Assembly (NCBI RefSeq): GCF_021018895.1
Contig: NC_079373.1
Coordinates: 23,201,376-23,265,375, forward strand
Length of the DNA stretch: 64,000 bases
Source: Seriola aureovittata
Lineage: Eukaryota; Chordata; Actinopteri; Carangiformes; Carangidae
Direction of reading: 5' to 3'
This document shows positions 42,110-54,275 of the stretch, piece after piece; the first letter of the stretch is position 1, and every line of letters begins with the position of its first letter. Position numbers and translations under genes: made by a program. A model generated the notes under the pieces. It made no database searches. It saw nothing but the letters and a program-made list of their open reading frames with translations, and was not told where the DNA came from.

Positions 42110-42610
42110 GAGACAGGCGAATGGAGAGGCAGGGAGGCGTTTCCCAGCTGTTACAGCCCCCTCCTGTTCTGTCCCACGCAGCAGAGCAGCTTGTCCTGTC
42201 ACAAGGACGCACCTCTCCTCCTCTCCTCTCCTCTCCTCTCCGGAGCAGCGCGCAGGGCTGAGATCAATCTGCCGGGCAGAGAGGGATGAGGTCCCGGCAG
42301 GCAGCCTGGGAGCAGACCACTGAGAAAATAAATGGATGTAATATTTCAACGCTGATGGTTCTTCAAGGCCTATCGGGGTTATATGTTGGGACTTGTGAGT
42401 GTATCTAAAGTGGGAACTTCAGAAAGCAGCGACGGAGCGCAGAGTTTGTTTTTGGATCATTCTTTTCCCGATCGTTATGTTTAAATTAACAACAAACGTG
42501 GTCAGAAATCTAAAGACTAGTTTTGTCTTTTTTACTTTCTGAGTGTCCACCGGCAGACTGACTTACAGGCTTCCCTGAAATAACTTTTTTCTCTCGGAGT
42601 TGAGCCGGAG
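42110..42610 (+). promoter_or_regulatory. rassf10: Probable rassf10 promoter and 5' UTR
   Basis: GC and CpG content rise sharply here (for example ggagcagcgcgcagggc at 42243, and gcgacggagcgcagag at 42428), continuing into the CpG-rich coding region. A CTCCT run sits at 42214-42241. The transcription start cannot be placed. An in-frame TAA at 42581-42583 lies 30 bases before the start codon. Confidence 0.5.
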
Positions 42611-44053
42611 ATGGATCCAGAGGAGGGGAAGATCTCGGTGTGGGTATGCCGGGAGGAGAAGCTGGTATCCGGGCTCACAAAGCGAACCACCTGCGCCGAC
42701 GTGGTCAAAGTCCTGCTGGAGGACCAGAACCTGCAGCAGGGCACCTCGGCCGCGATGCTGTCCGGCTCCCCCCAGTCCTACTGCGTGGTGGAGAAATGGA
42801 GGGGCTTCGAGAGGATTTTACCGAACAAGACTAAAATCCTCCGGCTGTGGAGCGCCTGGGGAGACGAGCAGGAGAATGTCCGCTTTGTCCTGGTCAAAAA
42901 CGAGGCATCGCTGCCCAACAATGGGCCCCGCAGCGCCGAGGCCCGGGTGGTCCAGAGCCGAGAGAGCGGCGGTCCGGGTGGCGTGCTCAAGGGCACCGCC
43001 AGGACCTGCTGGACCGCAGCGGCCGCTGCCGCCAACCTGTCCCAGGAGAAGCAGAGGCGGATAGTCAGGAAGGCTTTCAGGAAGTTGGATAAGATGAACA
43101 AAAAGAAAGAGCAGACAGTTTGTAAAGATAAGTGTTCCGTGGAGAAGATGGAGACGCTGGTCCACCTGGTGATCTCCCAGGACCACACGATCCGCCAGCA
43201 GATCCAGAGGATCAAGGAGCTGGACCGGGAGATCGAGCGCTGCGAGGCGAAGGTGCACTTCGACCGCATCAAGAGACACGGGGTGAACTATGTGCAGGAC
43301 ACATACATGGTGGACGCCTCAGTGGAGGCTCCTGCCTCGTCGGACTGTAAGCGCAAAGCGGAACGGCAGGACGCGCGATGTACCGCGGAGGCGCTCGCGC
43401 AGTTTGAGGAGTACGCGCGTCGTTGCGAGGAGGTGATCCGGCTGCAGGAGGAGCTGACCGAGCGCGAGGCGCTCGTGGAGAGCATCACCGGGGAGATCCA
43501 GGAGGAACTCAACCGGCGGTGGATGAAGCGGCGGCGCGAGGAGAAAGGAGTGGAGGCGGCAAAGGACACAGACAGTGTCGCGGAGGAGACGTGCCTTGCC
43601 GCATCTGCCGCTCCAGATGTGGAACCAGATGTTGAGAGTCTGTCTGAGAACGAGGTCGCGCTGGAGGAGGAGAGGATCAAAACCCAGCTGGACACCAGTC
43701 TGTACATTGGCCTGCGGCTGAAGACAGACCTGGATGCCATCAGGGGGGACTTGGACCTGAGTCTGGCACTCTGGGAGACCAAGGAGAGTGAACTGCTGGA
43801 CCTGTTGGCCAAAGTTGAGACCATGGAGATAGAGCAGGTTAACAACAAGGGGACTGATGATGATAAGGAAGAGCTGGGTGCAGTGAGTGTTGAGACTGAG
43901 TCTGCATCGTCAGAGAAGAGCGGCGGCTGGGTGGAGCAGGCAAGAGGTCTCTCCAAGTCCTGCAACACAAACGACGAGGACTCGGACACAGGCCTGAGCT
44001 CCATGCACAGCCAGGACTCTGACAACCCACCTGTGTGCGAGTCGCTGGTATAG
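42611..44053 (+). CDS. rassf10: Ras association domain family protein 10 (single exon, complete)
   Basis: The 480-residue protein is an N-terminal RASSF (RASSF7-10 group): a scaffold with an N-terminal Ras-association (ubiquitin-like) domain and C-terminal coiled coils, and no SARAH domain. The RA domain spans about residues 6-98, with [20 protein letters not shown] at 61-80. A basic segment ([15 protein letters not shown], 145-159) and the conserved [20 protein letters not shown] (181-200) follow, then [14 protein letters not shown] (221-234). Predicted coiled coils cover about 195-215, 262-312 and 350-405. The C-terminus [17 protein letters not shown]...CESLV matches human RASSF10. ATG at 42611 has G at -3 and +4, and an in-frame TAA precedes it. 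Human RASSF10 is about 507 residues; the fish protein lacks its arginine-rich and acidic insertion in the RA domain. Codons are GC-rich. Teleosts may have a and b copies; which this is remains open. Confidence 0.96.
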   Translation: MDPEEGKISVWVCREEKLVSGLTKRTTCADVVKVLLEDQNLQQGTSAAMLSGSPQSYCVVEKWRGFERILPNKTKILRLWSAWGDEQENVRFVLVKNEASLPNNGPRSAEARVVQSRESGGPGGVLKGTARTCWTAAAAAANLSQEKQRRIVRKAFRKLDKMNKKKEQTVCKDKCSVEKMETLVHLVISQDHTIRQQIQRIKELDREIERCEAKVHFDRIKRHGVNYVQDTYMVDASVEAPASSDCKRKAERQDARCTAEALAQFEEYARRCEEVIRLQEELTEREALVESITGEIQEELNRRWMKRRREEKGVEAAKDTDSVAEETCLAASAAPDVEPDVESLSENEVALEEERIKTQLDTSLYIGLRLKTDLDAIRGDLDLSLALWETKESELLDLLAKVETMEIEQVNNKGTDDDKEELGAVSVETESASSEKSGGWVEQARGLSKSCNTNDEDSDTGLSSMHSQDSDNPPVCESLV

Positions 44054-45265
44054 ACTCACTTTGTTTGGAAGCAATTCAAAGCCACAAACTCAGGGGCAGA
44101 GAAATCAGTGTTGGCAATACTGGGAGACGGTCTTCCTACTCTAAGCGCACCTCAGTATGGACACTGTAATTCTATAGCAATAATTTCTATATGTAGTCGT
44201 TGCACAATAAGCTAGGAGGGACAGCATGCTTAGAGGTTTGATAGGCCTTGCTGCTCCATAGCTGACCTTTGACCTCCATGAGGAGGTCAACAAAGTACCA
44301 CTTATTAGGAGAAATAGCCTAGAAGAGTATTATAACAAGCCACTTACTATCTGTAGTCCTTAAACTAACGCTGAGGTATTGTTGATCACTGGTTTACAAA
44401 GAGTTAACAGCAGCTTGCAGTCTGATAACCTGCTGAAGCAACTGAAGGGTACAGTGTTGTTTCAAGGGCACACTGTACACAGGACTATTGGCCAGAAATG
44501 GACAGATTTCCTTTAAAAGGTCAACATCAAGTCTACCTTAATGCACAGTAAATTACAGTCTGCTATCCATCTCTATGTGGATTGACAGGACAGCTACAAA
44601 CATGCTATCAAAGCTCTTTCAGTCGGACAAGAATCAGTTCTCTGTTGTCCCTTTAAAACAAGACTGACATTTATAGAAATCATAGCCACTCAAAACGACT
44701 ACCAGAACTGCTTAGTATTCAGTATTTTATTGTGAATAGGAGCTGATGGACCACTTGATATTGTCCTCAGTATAAATGTAACGTCTGTCTCTCAAGCACA
44801 AAAAGTCATAATTATTTATGTTCTAGAGCCGTGCGGAGTATCATCTGCTGCTTTCTGTCTGTGCTCTGCCTGGTCTTTCACATGTTGGGTTTAAACATGA
44901 AACATTGAATTCCTATCTCAGCCTGTTAGTGGCTGGTTCTCGGTTGTTTAAAGGAATGGTTAAATAATTTGGGGGAGCTTATTCACTTTCATCTTCTCAT
45001 CTGAGTCTTGGCAAAACAGTGAATATTTCGTTAAATGATGCTTCAGAGCAGTGGTTCCCAATGATTTTGGCTCATTCCCCTTTAAAGCAACACAAAGTCA
45101 CATCAAAAGTTCCATATGTCTATGAGCTCTCTTTTTTGGTTTTTCTTTCATAAGTTGTTCTCTTGTGATTGATCTTGTGATTGCTCAGGTTTAACTTTTG
45201 ACCACCTTTAGGGGTCATGACCCCCAAGGTGCGAACCACTGGTTTAAAGCAGGGCACTTGCTTAA
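44054..45265 (+). other. rassf10: rassf10 3' flank, probably including its 3' UTR
   Basis: No coding sequence is visible. No canonical AATAAA was found before about 45527, which lies inside the next element, so the transcript end cannot be placed; weaker signals may be used. The content is unique-looking sequence. Confidence 0.5.
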
Positions 45266-45705
45266 TTAAAGGGGTACTCCAGCAAATTAGTATTTCACTT
45301 CCATAAAGGTGAGGGACTCGCAAGAGAAAAATTAAAGCTGAAGTCTTTAGTCCGAGATATCCTGAATCTTAGTTCATAGAGTGGGTTAAGCTCCAAAAAC
45401 ACTGTATCCTACATTTCCCATAATGCAATTTGATAGCATTTCTAATCAGACTCCCCCGCTTCCTAAATGGCTTCCTCTTTCAAATCTCACACTTCCAGAT
45501 TTTTCTAACCCAGGGTTTCTATTAGAAAATAAAAAAGCTTTAGATAAACATCTGATAACCCCTATGATGTCATCAGGGTTACTTTTTCAAACTGTCACTC
45601 CCTTTAGAGCAACATAAGATGTTACACAGCTGTTTTCACAGGCAGATAAGTGTCTCTCACATCGACTGAACTGAATTGTGTACAATTGGTGGAGTGTCCC
45701 TTTAA
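45266..45705. mobile_element. 440-bp miniature TIR element with TTAA ends
   Basis: The left end TTAAAGGGGTACTCCAGCAA and right end TTGGTGGAGTGTCCCTTTAA are imperfect inverted repeats, and TTAA occurs at both ends. The interior has no coding capacity. The TTAA borders would fit a piggyBac- or Kolobok-type element moved by another element's transposase. Confidence 0.75.
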
Positions 45706-47184
45706 ATCTGGGTTTTGACCATTGTTCTGGCTTTAGTGTGGCGGTTCTGATGGCGGCTTGTTTCCCTGAAAAGCATCTTATTCAACCAGCAAAGCAAAGT
45801 GGACGGACACAAGAAGCCTCTTGTTTATATCACTGTTTAAGTTAAGAAATTATTTGTTCCATTAGTAGAGAATAAGATAAGAGAAACTAACGCACCGGGA
45901 ACACAAACATGAGTCTGCACAATAGATACCCACGATCTACAGTTCGAATTCTATGTTTCTTGTCTCAGCAACAAATTTATGCAAACATCTTATGGAAAGC
46001 AAGATGAAATTTACATCGGAAGTCACATGTTTTTGGCCTCCATTGTATAATTCTCATTTCCAGTGCTGAGAAAAATGTGCTATTTACAAATACGCCCTTT
46101 TATCCGGCTCTAAACTGTTGGCAGGCCTGAATCTCTGAGTCCATCTGTGGGTACAAACACCTGTAACACTGGATGTTAAGATGCTTTTGGGAGAAACGAC
46201 CCCATTAAGTAATCCCACAGCCCATGCATCTCTGAACGCTGTGACATTACGAGGAACTATTTTAAGCTCCAGTCCACTTTTTACATCCCGAAAATAGTTG
46301 CTGCAAAGTCGTATTAGCCGGTCTTCGTGGTGCTCTCTTCCAGGAACTGCACAGAGAAAATAAAGCAGAAGCAAAGCAGAGGACATTATTTTCAGATAAT
46401 CCTTCGACTAAATCAATCACTGTATTTTTGTCGGGCTGTTGTGATGTCACATCTTGCTATGTTTGACTTTGTCCAACCGTAAAATGGTGAAAAGTAATAC
46501 CCTTGTAACACCTAGAAGAGACTGATGATATTGTTTCTGTGGATTTAGCCGTTAGCTGCAGCCATATACCAAAATGACCTGTGTGTAGCTACTTCATGTC
46601 GCTCGATCAGGGACTGTTTTGGGCTTCATTGTCCGTGACATTCAGCAAAGCTTCTCCTAGATCAGCAACTCCGAGGCTACAGCAAGAGAAATCAGATGCA
46701 CCGTGGCTGCATCGTGACACCAGTCAACACGTTATTACACATGACTGTTAGTGTTGAAATAAACAGCAAAACCTACTTGGCTCATAGTGTGGCTTTATTC
46801 AGTGTGACTTGCATGACATAAGAGTATTTTTATGTGTAAAGAGTGGAGTTAAGAGACGACTTCCCATTTCGGCTAAACATCTTTTCATGTATAGTTTCTG
46901 GAAGAATAAGATAGTCTTGCATACCTCTAGACTGCAGAGCCTGACAGTGAAAGGCGTGTGTGAATGTGAGTGTTTTTGTGTATGTGCATATTGCCTGTCC
47001 CGTCATACTAGTCATGCATATTTGTTTTTAATTGCTGCTTCCGAATCGCTCTTGCATGAACTCCTGCATTAATTATGACAGGATGAAACAGAGACCAGAA
47101 TGTACAGAGCAACACTGTGCAGCTCAGGTTACCATTTAGTAACACATACCTTCACATGTTCATCCGGGGGGTGGGGGTGGGGTC
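45706..47184. other. Intergenic sequence, no gene seen
   Basis: Unique-looking sequence. Open reading frames of up to 100 codons on the minus strand (for example 46084-46386) show no family resemblance or codon bias. Confidence 0.6.
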
Positions 47185-47560
47185 TTTAAGGGTCAGTTCA
47201 CCCATGTTACAAAAAACATATTTTCTCAACGTACCCTTACAGGTGTCTAGTTATGCATTTAGGTTTGGTTTTATTTGTCCAGGTTGTGAGATATCCATGT
47301 GAATTAATGGAGGTGAATGGAATCTAATTTGTGGCGTTCACAGCAAAGGTAAATGAAATTTTAGATATTCAACAGCAGCATCCCTTTTGAGAAATACGTC
47401 CCAGTGACTGAGGATAATCCGCAGTGGATGGTTTTCTGCGAAGCTATTTTCTAGAAACAGTGAGGTGTGTGGACTATCAAGAGTATTGGACCCTCCATTC
47501 ACATCTATTATATTGGGGCTGGGGGAGTAATACATTTACAGTTACAAACCTTCAGTTGCT
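47185..47560. repeat. Dispersed repeat related to 17060 and 60291
   Basis: The left part (tttaagggtcagttcaccca, then gtgtctagttatgcatttag) and the later aacagcagcatccc, gaggataatccgcag and tccattcacatctattatat match the order in the other copies and a family frequent in teleost genomes. Confidence 0.6.
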
Positions 47561-47876
47561 GGTTATTTTAAAAGCTGATTCCAGCATTTTTAGACTTGAT
47601 ATGTAACTATTTGACAACTTTTAGGCCAATAAAAGATAATATTGTGGTTGGTGCTCAGGGTGTATTTAGCTTTGATAAACAGCCCTGTAAAGGACTCAGT
47701 TTTTTAACACCAGAATATTATTCCTCACAATGTGGGGATGGGTTTGAAATAAAATTCAAACCTTAATTTTGAGGAATAAAGGTGGCAAAGCAAGGAAGCA
47801 GGGAGATAGAGGGATACATTTGAGATCTAATCGCTTTTTCCAATTAACTTTTAATGCCATCATAAATAAGAAAGCT

Positions 47877-48281
47877 TTAAGGGGCCTATGTATAAGTTTT
47901 GCTATTGCTACACAGCTAATGTTAGCATTAACAGCTGTTTACTTATTCGTCTAAAAGAAATACTGAGTTCAGCATCAAACTTCATTCCTTTACTCACCAA
48001 GAGCTGTCTACAGTGATGGAGAGCAATGCTAATGTTAACTCGTGTTTTGCTTCTATTTGTATTACTTCTTTTCTTCAACTAAAGTTAGCCTGCTAACCAG
48101 CTAGCTCCGACATAGTTGGACCATCCCGTCACTTTCCGATACCGAGTCACTGTAGTGTCCAGTCTGTCCTGAAGACATAGCGCTGCTCAGAGGACGCTTG
48201 TGGAAAGATTGGTAAGTAAACAGCTGCTAATGCTAACGCTGGCTTTGTAGCAATAGCAAAACTTACTAAAAGCTCCTTTAA
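47877..48281. mobile_element. 405-bp foldback element with about 70-bp inverted ends
   Basis: The left arm (47877-47946) includes aagttttgctattgctacac, gctaatgttagcattaacag and ctgtttactt. The right arm (48214-48281) is its imperfect reverse complement (aagtaaacagctgctaatgc, taacgctggctttgtagcaa, tagcaaaactta, then cctttaa). The outermost bases are TTAA on both sides. There is no coding capacity. Confidence 0.85.
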
Positions 48282-49278
48282 AATGCTCAGAAAAAAAAAA
48301 AATTTTTAATGTCTACAAGTCAATGGGCAAACTCCATCTGTTGATGAAGATCATGTGATATGATTGACAGTTTTTAAACAGCTACTTTCGGACTTTGTTT
48401 TGCAAACTTCTCTTCCCAAGCTTAAGTATGAATTTTTCCATTTCAAGTTGGGAAAAATAATTCGTAGTAAATGTACTTAATATCATGTTACAATTCTAAT
48501 TAATTAAAAACATTTGGGGGTTGCACTTTGGGGGGGCTTGACTACAGCAGTGCTGACACATTTATTAAAAACTTCAGCTTTCTATGAGTCTAGATACGTC
48601 TAGATGTAATCAGTTTCATGATATTTCTACCCTTTAAGACATATTATTCATCTCAAACAACAGTGCTCAACTTAAAGCTCAACCTCTCTCTAGCTGTAGT
48701 ATAGTTTTGTCAGCTGGTTCTCGTTTCCACATCAAGTGTCAGATCATGTCACTAACTGTCTTCATCAAGTCAAACCTACTTCAGTCATTGTCTCTGCAGA
48801 GAATTCCAGACATTTCTTCAGACAAAGGTTATGATTTTGTGCCAGTTTTCCTTGTACGGTGATGATTATGCCACACCCTGTTGTTCTGTGCTTGGCATGT
48901 ATAGCACTATCTTGTCCACAGACTAAGCCTTGAATCTACAGCACTGACTTCCACCTGGGGAAATGATCTTATGAGCACAGAGAAAAGGGCTCAAATGCAG
49001 CAAGTGTGTCATGAGCATCAGTGGGGGAATTCCTGAAAAGTGTGTGTAAGTAGAAAAATGCAAACAAGAGGAAAAGTATTTTCCTGAAAAGATACAGCAA
49101 GAAGTCTACATTTGCATGTGAACAATGCTTAAAAATTGGCAGTTGAAACATTTGAAATGCCAAAATACTGAAAGAAGACTGAGGGAAAAGCTGGAGTGGC
49201 AGTTTCTGAAGGAGGTTAAAATGGCAGTTAAAATATTAGCGCTGGAAAAAGTTTCAGTTCAGATGTATAAGCGCTGAA
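48282..49278. other. Intergenic sequence, no gene seen
   Basis: Ordinary AT-rich DNA without recognisable repeats or coding potential. Confidence 0.6.
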
Positions 49279-49565
49279 TTAAAGGTCCCATATCTTACAC
49301 TTTTCCGAGAGGCTCTGAGCTTATCTTTTGATTGGCTGACTGTTTCTGAGTGATTGAATAAAAATAAAGCAGATTTCAAGTAAACACTAAGAGAAACTAA
49401 ATCCTGCAAGGGTGGATGGTGGGTCGGTGTGACATCACAAAGTTACGGACAGTCCTGACAGCTCGTTTTAAGGCTCAGTTTCTGAATACAGGCTGTAAGC
49501 ATTTATTTGTGGACTGAGCGCTTTTTCACAGTGTGAATATAGAACCTAGAACTGCTTTATAATAA
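49279..49565. mobile_element. Miniature TIR element, copy B (internally deleted)
   Basis: The left end TTAAAGGTCCCATATC is intact. About 16 bases later the sequence jumps into the middle of the family (gaggctctgagcttatcttt, gattggctgactgtttctga), so the part carrying the left hairpin arm is missing. The 3' end stops near agaacctagaactgctttat, short of the right terminus. Confidence 0.7.
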
Positions 49566-50479
49566 AAAAAAGACGCTCAGTTCAGTTCAAAGATTCACTC
49601 ACTATGTCGTTTGTTCACTCTCTTCCTAAGCTAAGGAGTTGTCATCACTGTTCATATGCAACTCAGTAGGTGAACACATTGGACATTATCAGTATATTCC
49701 TGACAAATGGTGTAAGACTTTAGGGAATAAACAAATGTTTTTCTGTTCACTACATATTCTAATATAATCTAAATATTAGCCTGTGATGTGTTTTGCATAG
49801 TTGCAGTAACATCACAGCGAATACCTGTGAATACATCCAGCAAAGCCTGATCCAAACTTTGACACTGTCATGTGCAGTTTCCCCAAGGGACCGTCTCACA
49901 GCTCAGTCTGCCTGCTGATCTCCGTCTCATGTAAATGTGTCAGTCAATCTGCCTGCTGTCATCCGACACCGCCCGTTTCATCTCTACACTGACTGGTTTT
50001 TAAATCAATCCAGGTTCTTGTTAACCGTTTGTTGGATTCATCAGTAGCTGCATTCACTGTAACGCCTCATGAGTCAGTCCACTTTCCGTCCATGTAAATG
50101 TTTGAATATTTGAGTGATCCGCGCTGGCAGCTGACACCCACTTTCTCCCGTGTATTCAGTGGCAGATTGCGGTTCAGTTACGCTGTCATGTTCATTTGAT
50201 ATCAATAGTCTCCTCTCCCCTCCGCTTTCTCTCTCTGTCTCTTATTTTCTCCCGATCAGCCTCTACGAGCAACAGGTTTTCACATGTTGACCCTCAAATG
50301 ACCCGAAATGTCAACTTGACCATTTTGTGCACATGAATTTATGCTTTAAAGGATTATGTGTGAGATGATAAGATCACTCTCACTCGGTGTGAGTCAGGGC
50401 GAGATCAGTTTAGTTTAGCATAAAGACTGGGAGCAGGGAGAAAATTGTTCTTATAAATCTGTTTATGCCATACAGAAAT
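49566..50479. other. Intergenic sequence, no gene seen
   Basis: Nothing recognisable. A CT-rich stretch lies near 50211-50250. Confidence 0.6.
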
Positions 50480-51080
50480 ATAATATATGACATATACTTC
50501 CCTATATCAAGAGTGATGTTGCCTTAAATGTCACCTATAAGGGATTATATTATTACCACATTAATACATCCTCTGGATTTGTGAAAATATAAGTTCATAG
50601 TATATATGGAATACCCATAGAAAAATCTGTTTATGTACATATATCAGAAATATCTGTATGATACATTTTCATATGGTATAGCATGTTACAACCGTATATG
50701 TATGTTAATGATATAAATTTAATTTATTTATGCAGGTTTATTAAAAAACACATATAAAATTCTTTCAGCTTACTGTATATGTGTTTTTCTTATTAAATTT
50801 CTCATCTAAATATCTTATCTATTTTCTTTTCTTATAAAATTTTTAACATGTCTGTCTTCACATTCTGGGTAAATGGTGTCAGACTTTTGGACCTGACTGT
50901 ATATAATATCAACATATATTACAGACTTTGGATTGGATAGATTAAAGCTTACATACTGTACATACATAAACTAGACATATATGTTTCGTGTGTAAATTTC
51001 TACATCTGTTCTTTTATTTTATATGTACATATATTTCATATATGGAATTCAATATATACATGAGATGCATTGTCTAATTG
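50480..51080. repeat. AT-rich dispersed repeat, copy 2
   Basis: Shares with 40021-40345 the segment tacatcctctggatttgtga, ataagttcatagtatatatg and gaatacccatag, in the same order. Many ACATATA/TATATGT words give it a patchwork look. Confidence 0.5.
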
Positions 51081-51547
51081 GTCTTTACAGCGCTTACATA
51101 CGCTTTAAAAGGCACAGGGAAGAAAAGTGCTGGAGGGGAGAACTGCAGGTGCTGAAAGTAGGCTGTACCCAGTAGACTTGACATGCAGGTGGAAAAGGTT
51201 CACAGAGAACAGAGTTCATCAGCTTAGATTCAAGTCAGTTACAGTGGATACTAGTAGTGACCAGTTTTCACGAAGGGAAAAAAACCCCATGGTTTATATA
51301 ATCGTCTTAAACCACTACTTCAGCATAATCCACCTCTCTGCTGTAAAAAGAGGTATGCTCAGTATTTCCAAAAACAATTATCGTAACCAAAATACAGCTA
51401 AACTCAGATTCTGTTTCAGTTGGCGCTTGTTTTTTTTCCCAAAGTGAAAACCGGTCAATCGACGTGCGTCCAAACTGACCACAGCCGCAGAAAAAACACA
51501 CGTATCTCAAACAAAACAAACTATTGTACAAGCAAGTGAGCAAAAAA

Positions 51548-51745
51548 TGTGTGCGTGTGTGTGTGTGTGTGTGTGTGCGTGCGTGCGTGTGTGTGTGTGT
51601 GACCTCCTGGTGCAATGCTTGGCATAGGCAGTGTGAGACCATTCATTTTACTCAAAACACTGCAATTTATGTAACTTGACATTTAGGCTGCAGGGGATAC
51701 TTTCAGTGTGTGTGCGTGTGTGTGTGTGTGTGTGTGTGAGAAAGA

Positions 51746-51777
<32 letters not shown>

Positions 51778-51886
51778 CAAAGAGAGAATGAGGTAAATGG
51801 AGACAAACAAAGAGACAGGATGAGAGAGCGATACGGTTAGGTTATGCAACCTTGGTAGAGTATTTTGCTTGTTTGTTTGTGTGTGT

Positions 51887-51950
<64 letters not shown>

Positions 51951-52094
51951 GACCCCCTGGTGCTGTGTTGGCAGAAACAGTGTGGGGTGGTATGAGGCCA
52001 GTTAGTAGCAGCTGCTCACATCTTTCTACCAAAAACACTGCATTTTATATAACCAGGCCTGGAAAACACATGCTGCAGGGAAAACATGGAGTGA

Positions 52095-52151
<57 letters not shown>
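51548..52151 (+). repeat. Cluster of four TG microsatellites with a GA run
   Basis: TG runs lie at 51548-51601, 51705-51738, 51879-51948 and 52091-52151. A GA run sits at 51740-51785. The intervals between them share short phrases (gacctcctggtgcaatgc and gaccccctggtgctgtg; acaaaaacactgca), so the block seems to be an internal duplication of about 350-380 bp. Confidence 0.85.
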
Positions 52152-52152
<1 letters not shown>

Positions 52153-53249
52153 CGGTTCAGTGGTAATGTTATTTAACCAGCAGCTTATAAGCATTATCTG
52201 TATATATGAGGGCATTAGTGCATTAATGGCTTTTGTGTGCACTTTACAATAATGTGTGTGCGCTTTAATATCTGAGATGCTTAAGAGTTTTAATTAACTG
52301 TCTTCATGAGCTCCTAATGACCAGTCAGCCACAGATGTCTGAGCCAGTGTCAAGTCTTTGCCGTGCCTACACAGTTTTTTGATGTTGTTACTGTAGTTTA
52401 AAGAAGAAAAAAAATTAAGTAAGAAAGAACAGCCTGTTCTTAAATAATTCAGTACATGCGCGGCAGACTAGAAAAAAAAAAAAGGGTGTCTCCTTTCTTT
52501 TAAAGCAGTCTGACAATATAATAAACCCTTTAAAACTTTATGTCTAAATTTAGGAGACTCTATCCAAAAAATATTAAAGCGTTAAAACAATTCCAGTTGA
52601 ATAAATTAATCTAATGCTCGGTGAACTTTAGTTGAACAATCTTCCACACCCACTAACCTCTAAACCTGTCTAAAGTCAAAACAGGACAAGAGCTGCTGTT
52701 AAGTCATATTTCCTATAATATTCCCACCAGCTGCATGTCTTCAGTGCAGGAGTTTTAAATTACATCCAGTTCTTCCAAGTGATACACAGGAAGTAACTTC
52801 TCTGACCAATAAGTTGTGGCCTCAAAGAAAGAGAGAGGTCTGAGTTAATGATTAGTGTAAGATAAATTTTAATTTCATGCCTTTTGAGATAGTATGAGTC
52901 ACATACCTTTGCTCAGCGTGGTGTATCCTAACGTGTTGGCACGGAGCCAATGTGAATGATCTACCACAGACACATTTAGTTGATGTTAGTTAAGATATTC
53001 TTTTGAATTATGGGCTAATCTCACCTGCTTGTAGTGACAAACCCACAGGCGATTAATCAGCAAACTCTGCAGCTCCCCTCAGCTCTATGGTTTTGTGCAG
53101 TCACTGTTTTCATTTTCGGGGCCAAATGCCCTGTTTTAGTTTAGTCTCAAAGTCTGGGTGTTGTTTCCAGCCACTGCAGGCAGCTGTTGTCAGTGAAAAA
53201 GCTTTGATAAACCTATTGTTCACTACCTCATCAGCATTAAAGTGTTAGC
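52152..53249. other. Intergenic sequence, no gene seen
   Basis: AT-rich DNA with A runs near 52410 and 52471. No coding or repeat signal is clear. Confidence 0.6.
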
Positions 53250-53478
53250 ATCTAGCCGGGAGCGAATCCCGGCTGACATTGGGTGAGGGTGGGGTACACC
53301 TTGGACAGGTCGCCAGTCTATCTCAGGGCTGACATATAGAGACGAAAAAACCCATTCACGCTCACATTCACACCTACTTCAGTTAACTTAAACCTGACCT
53401 GCACGTCTTTGGACTGTGGGAGGACGCTGGAGTAGCCGGGGGGAAACTCACACAGACACAGGGAGAACATGCAAAATT
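53250..53478 (+). repeat. Teleost dispersed repeat
   Basis: Characteristic phrases are present in order: ccttggacaggtcgccagtc, cccattcacgctcacattca, cacgtctttggactgtggga and cacagacacagggagaacat. The family is one of the commonest in fish genomes; I do not assign a class. A reverse-oriented partial copy is at 39712-39816. Confidence 0.75.
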
Positions 53479-54234
53479 AGGGCTGCCATCTTAATTATTG
53501 AGTAATTCTCTGTAATAATCTATAAAATGTGAGAAAATGATGGACAAATGCCAAAATGATGCCTTCAAATAACTTGTCATCAACAGTCCACAACAAACAA
53601 CATTCAATATTCAAAGATATCAAAGAGAGAAAAGCAGCAAATCAGATCAGAGAACCAGTTGTTTCTGATTCATTTTCCATTTACTGACTAAACCATTAAA
53701 CGTTTCACCTTCAATACAAATGGACTTATGTTCGCTGTACATCACAATAGCAACAAGAAGCTCTGATATAAAACAAGTCGCGTGTGTTTTCTAGAGCTCT
53801 TGGTCACGCCCGCACGTTTACGCGCGAGTTGTGTCAGTGTTTTATGTCTTTGTACCAAGGTGTGAGCATGTATGCAGAGACACGCCAGTATCTGCGTATC
53901 CATGCTTTTATGTGTGTGGGTGATTAGAGAGGCACGGCAGCGTAAGAGTGATGCAACGTTGTTACGTATGAATGAGCTGCAAACCTCCTGATGAAAAACT
54001 GCTAAAAGAAAAAAGAACAACACAACAAATACAGAGGCTTACTCCCAAACAGCAAACTGAAGAAATGAGTTTCCCTGAGAGCTTCAGGCTGAGGACGTGA
54101 ATACACAAACAGCTGTCCAGCTTAGACCAAATAGTGTGTGTGTGCATGTGTGTGCATGTGTGTGCATGTGCGTGTGTATGTGTGCATGTGCAGCTGTGTG
54201 TTCAGTTAATCCCTGGTGAGACCGAATGTGTGTT

Positions 54235-54275
<41 letters not shown>

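Noticed and set aside
43288..44025. A 245-codon minus-strand open frame opposite rassf10
   Set aside because: Shadow of a GC-rich coding exon. It is Ser/Arg-rich with no family resemblance, and the plus-strand frame is a clear RASSF10.
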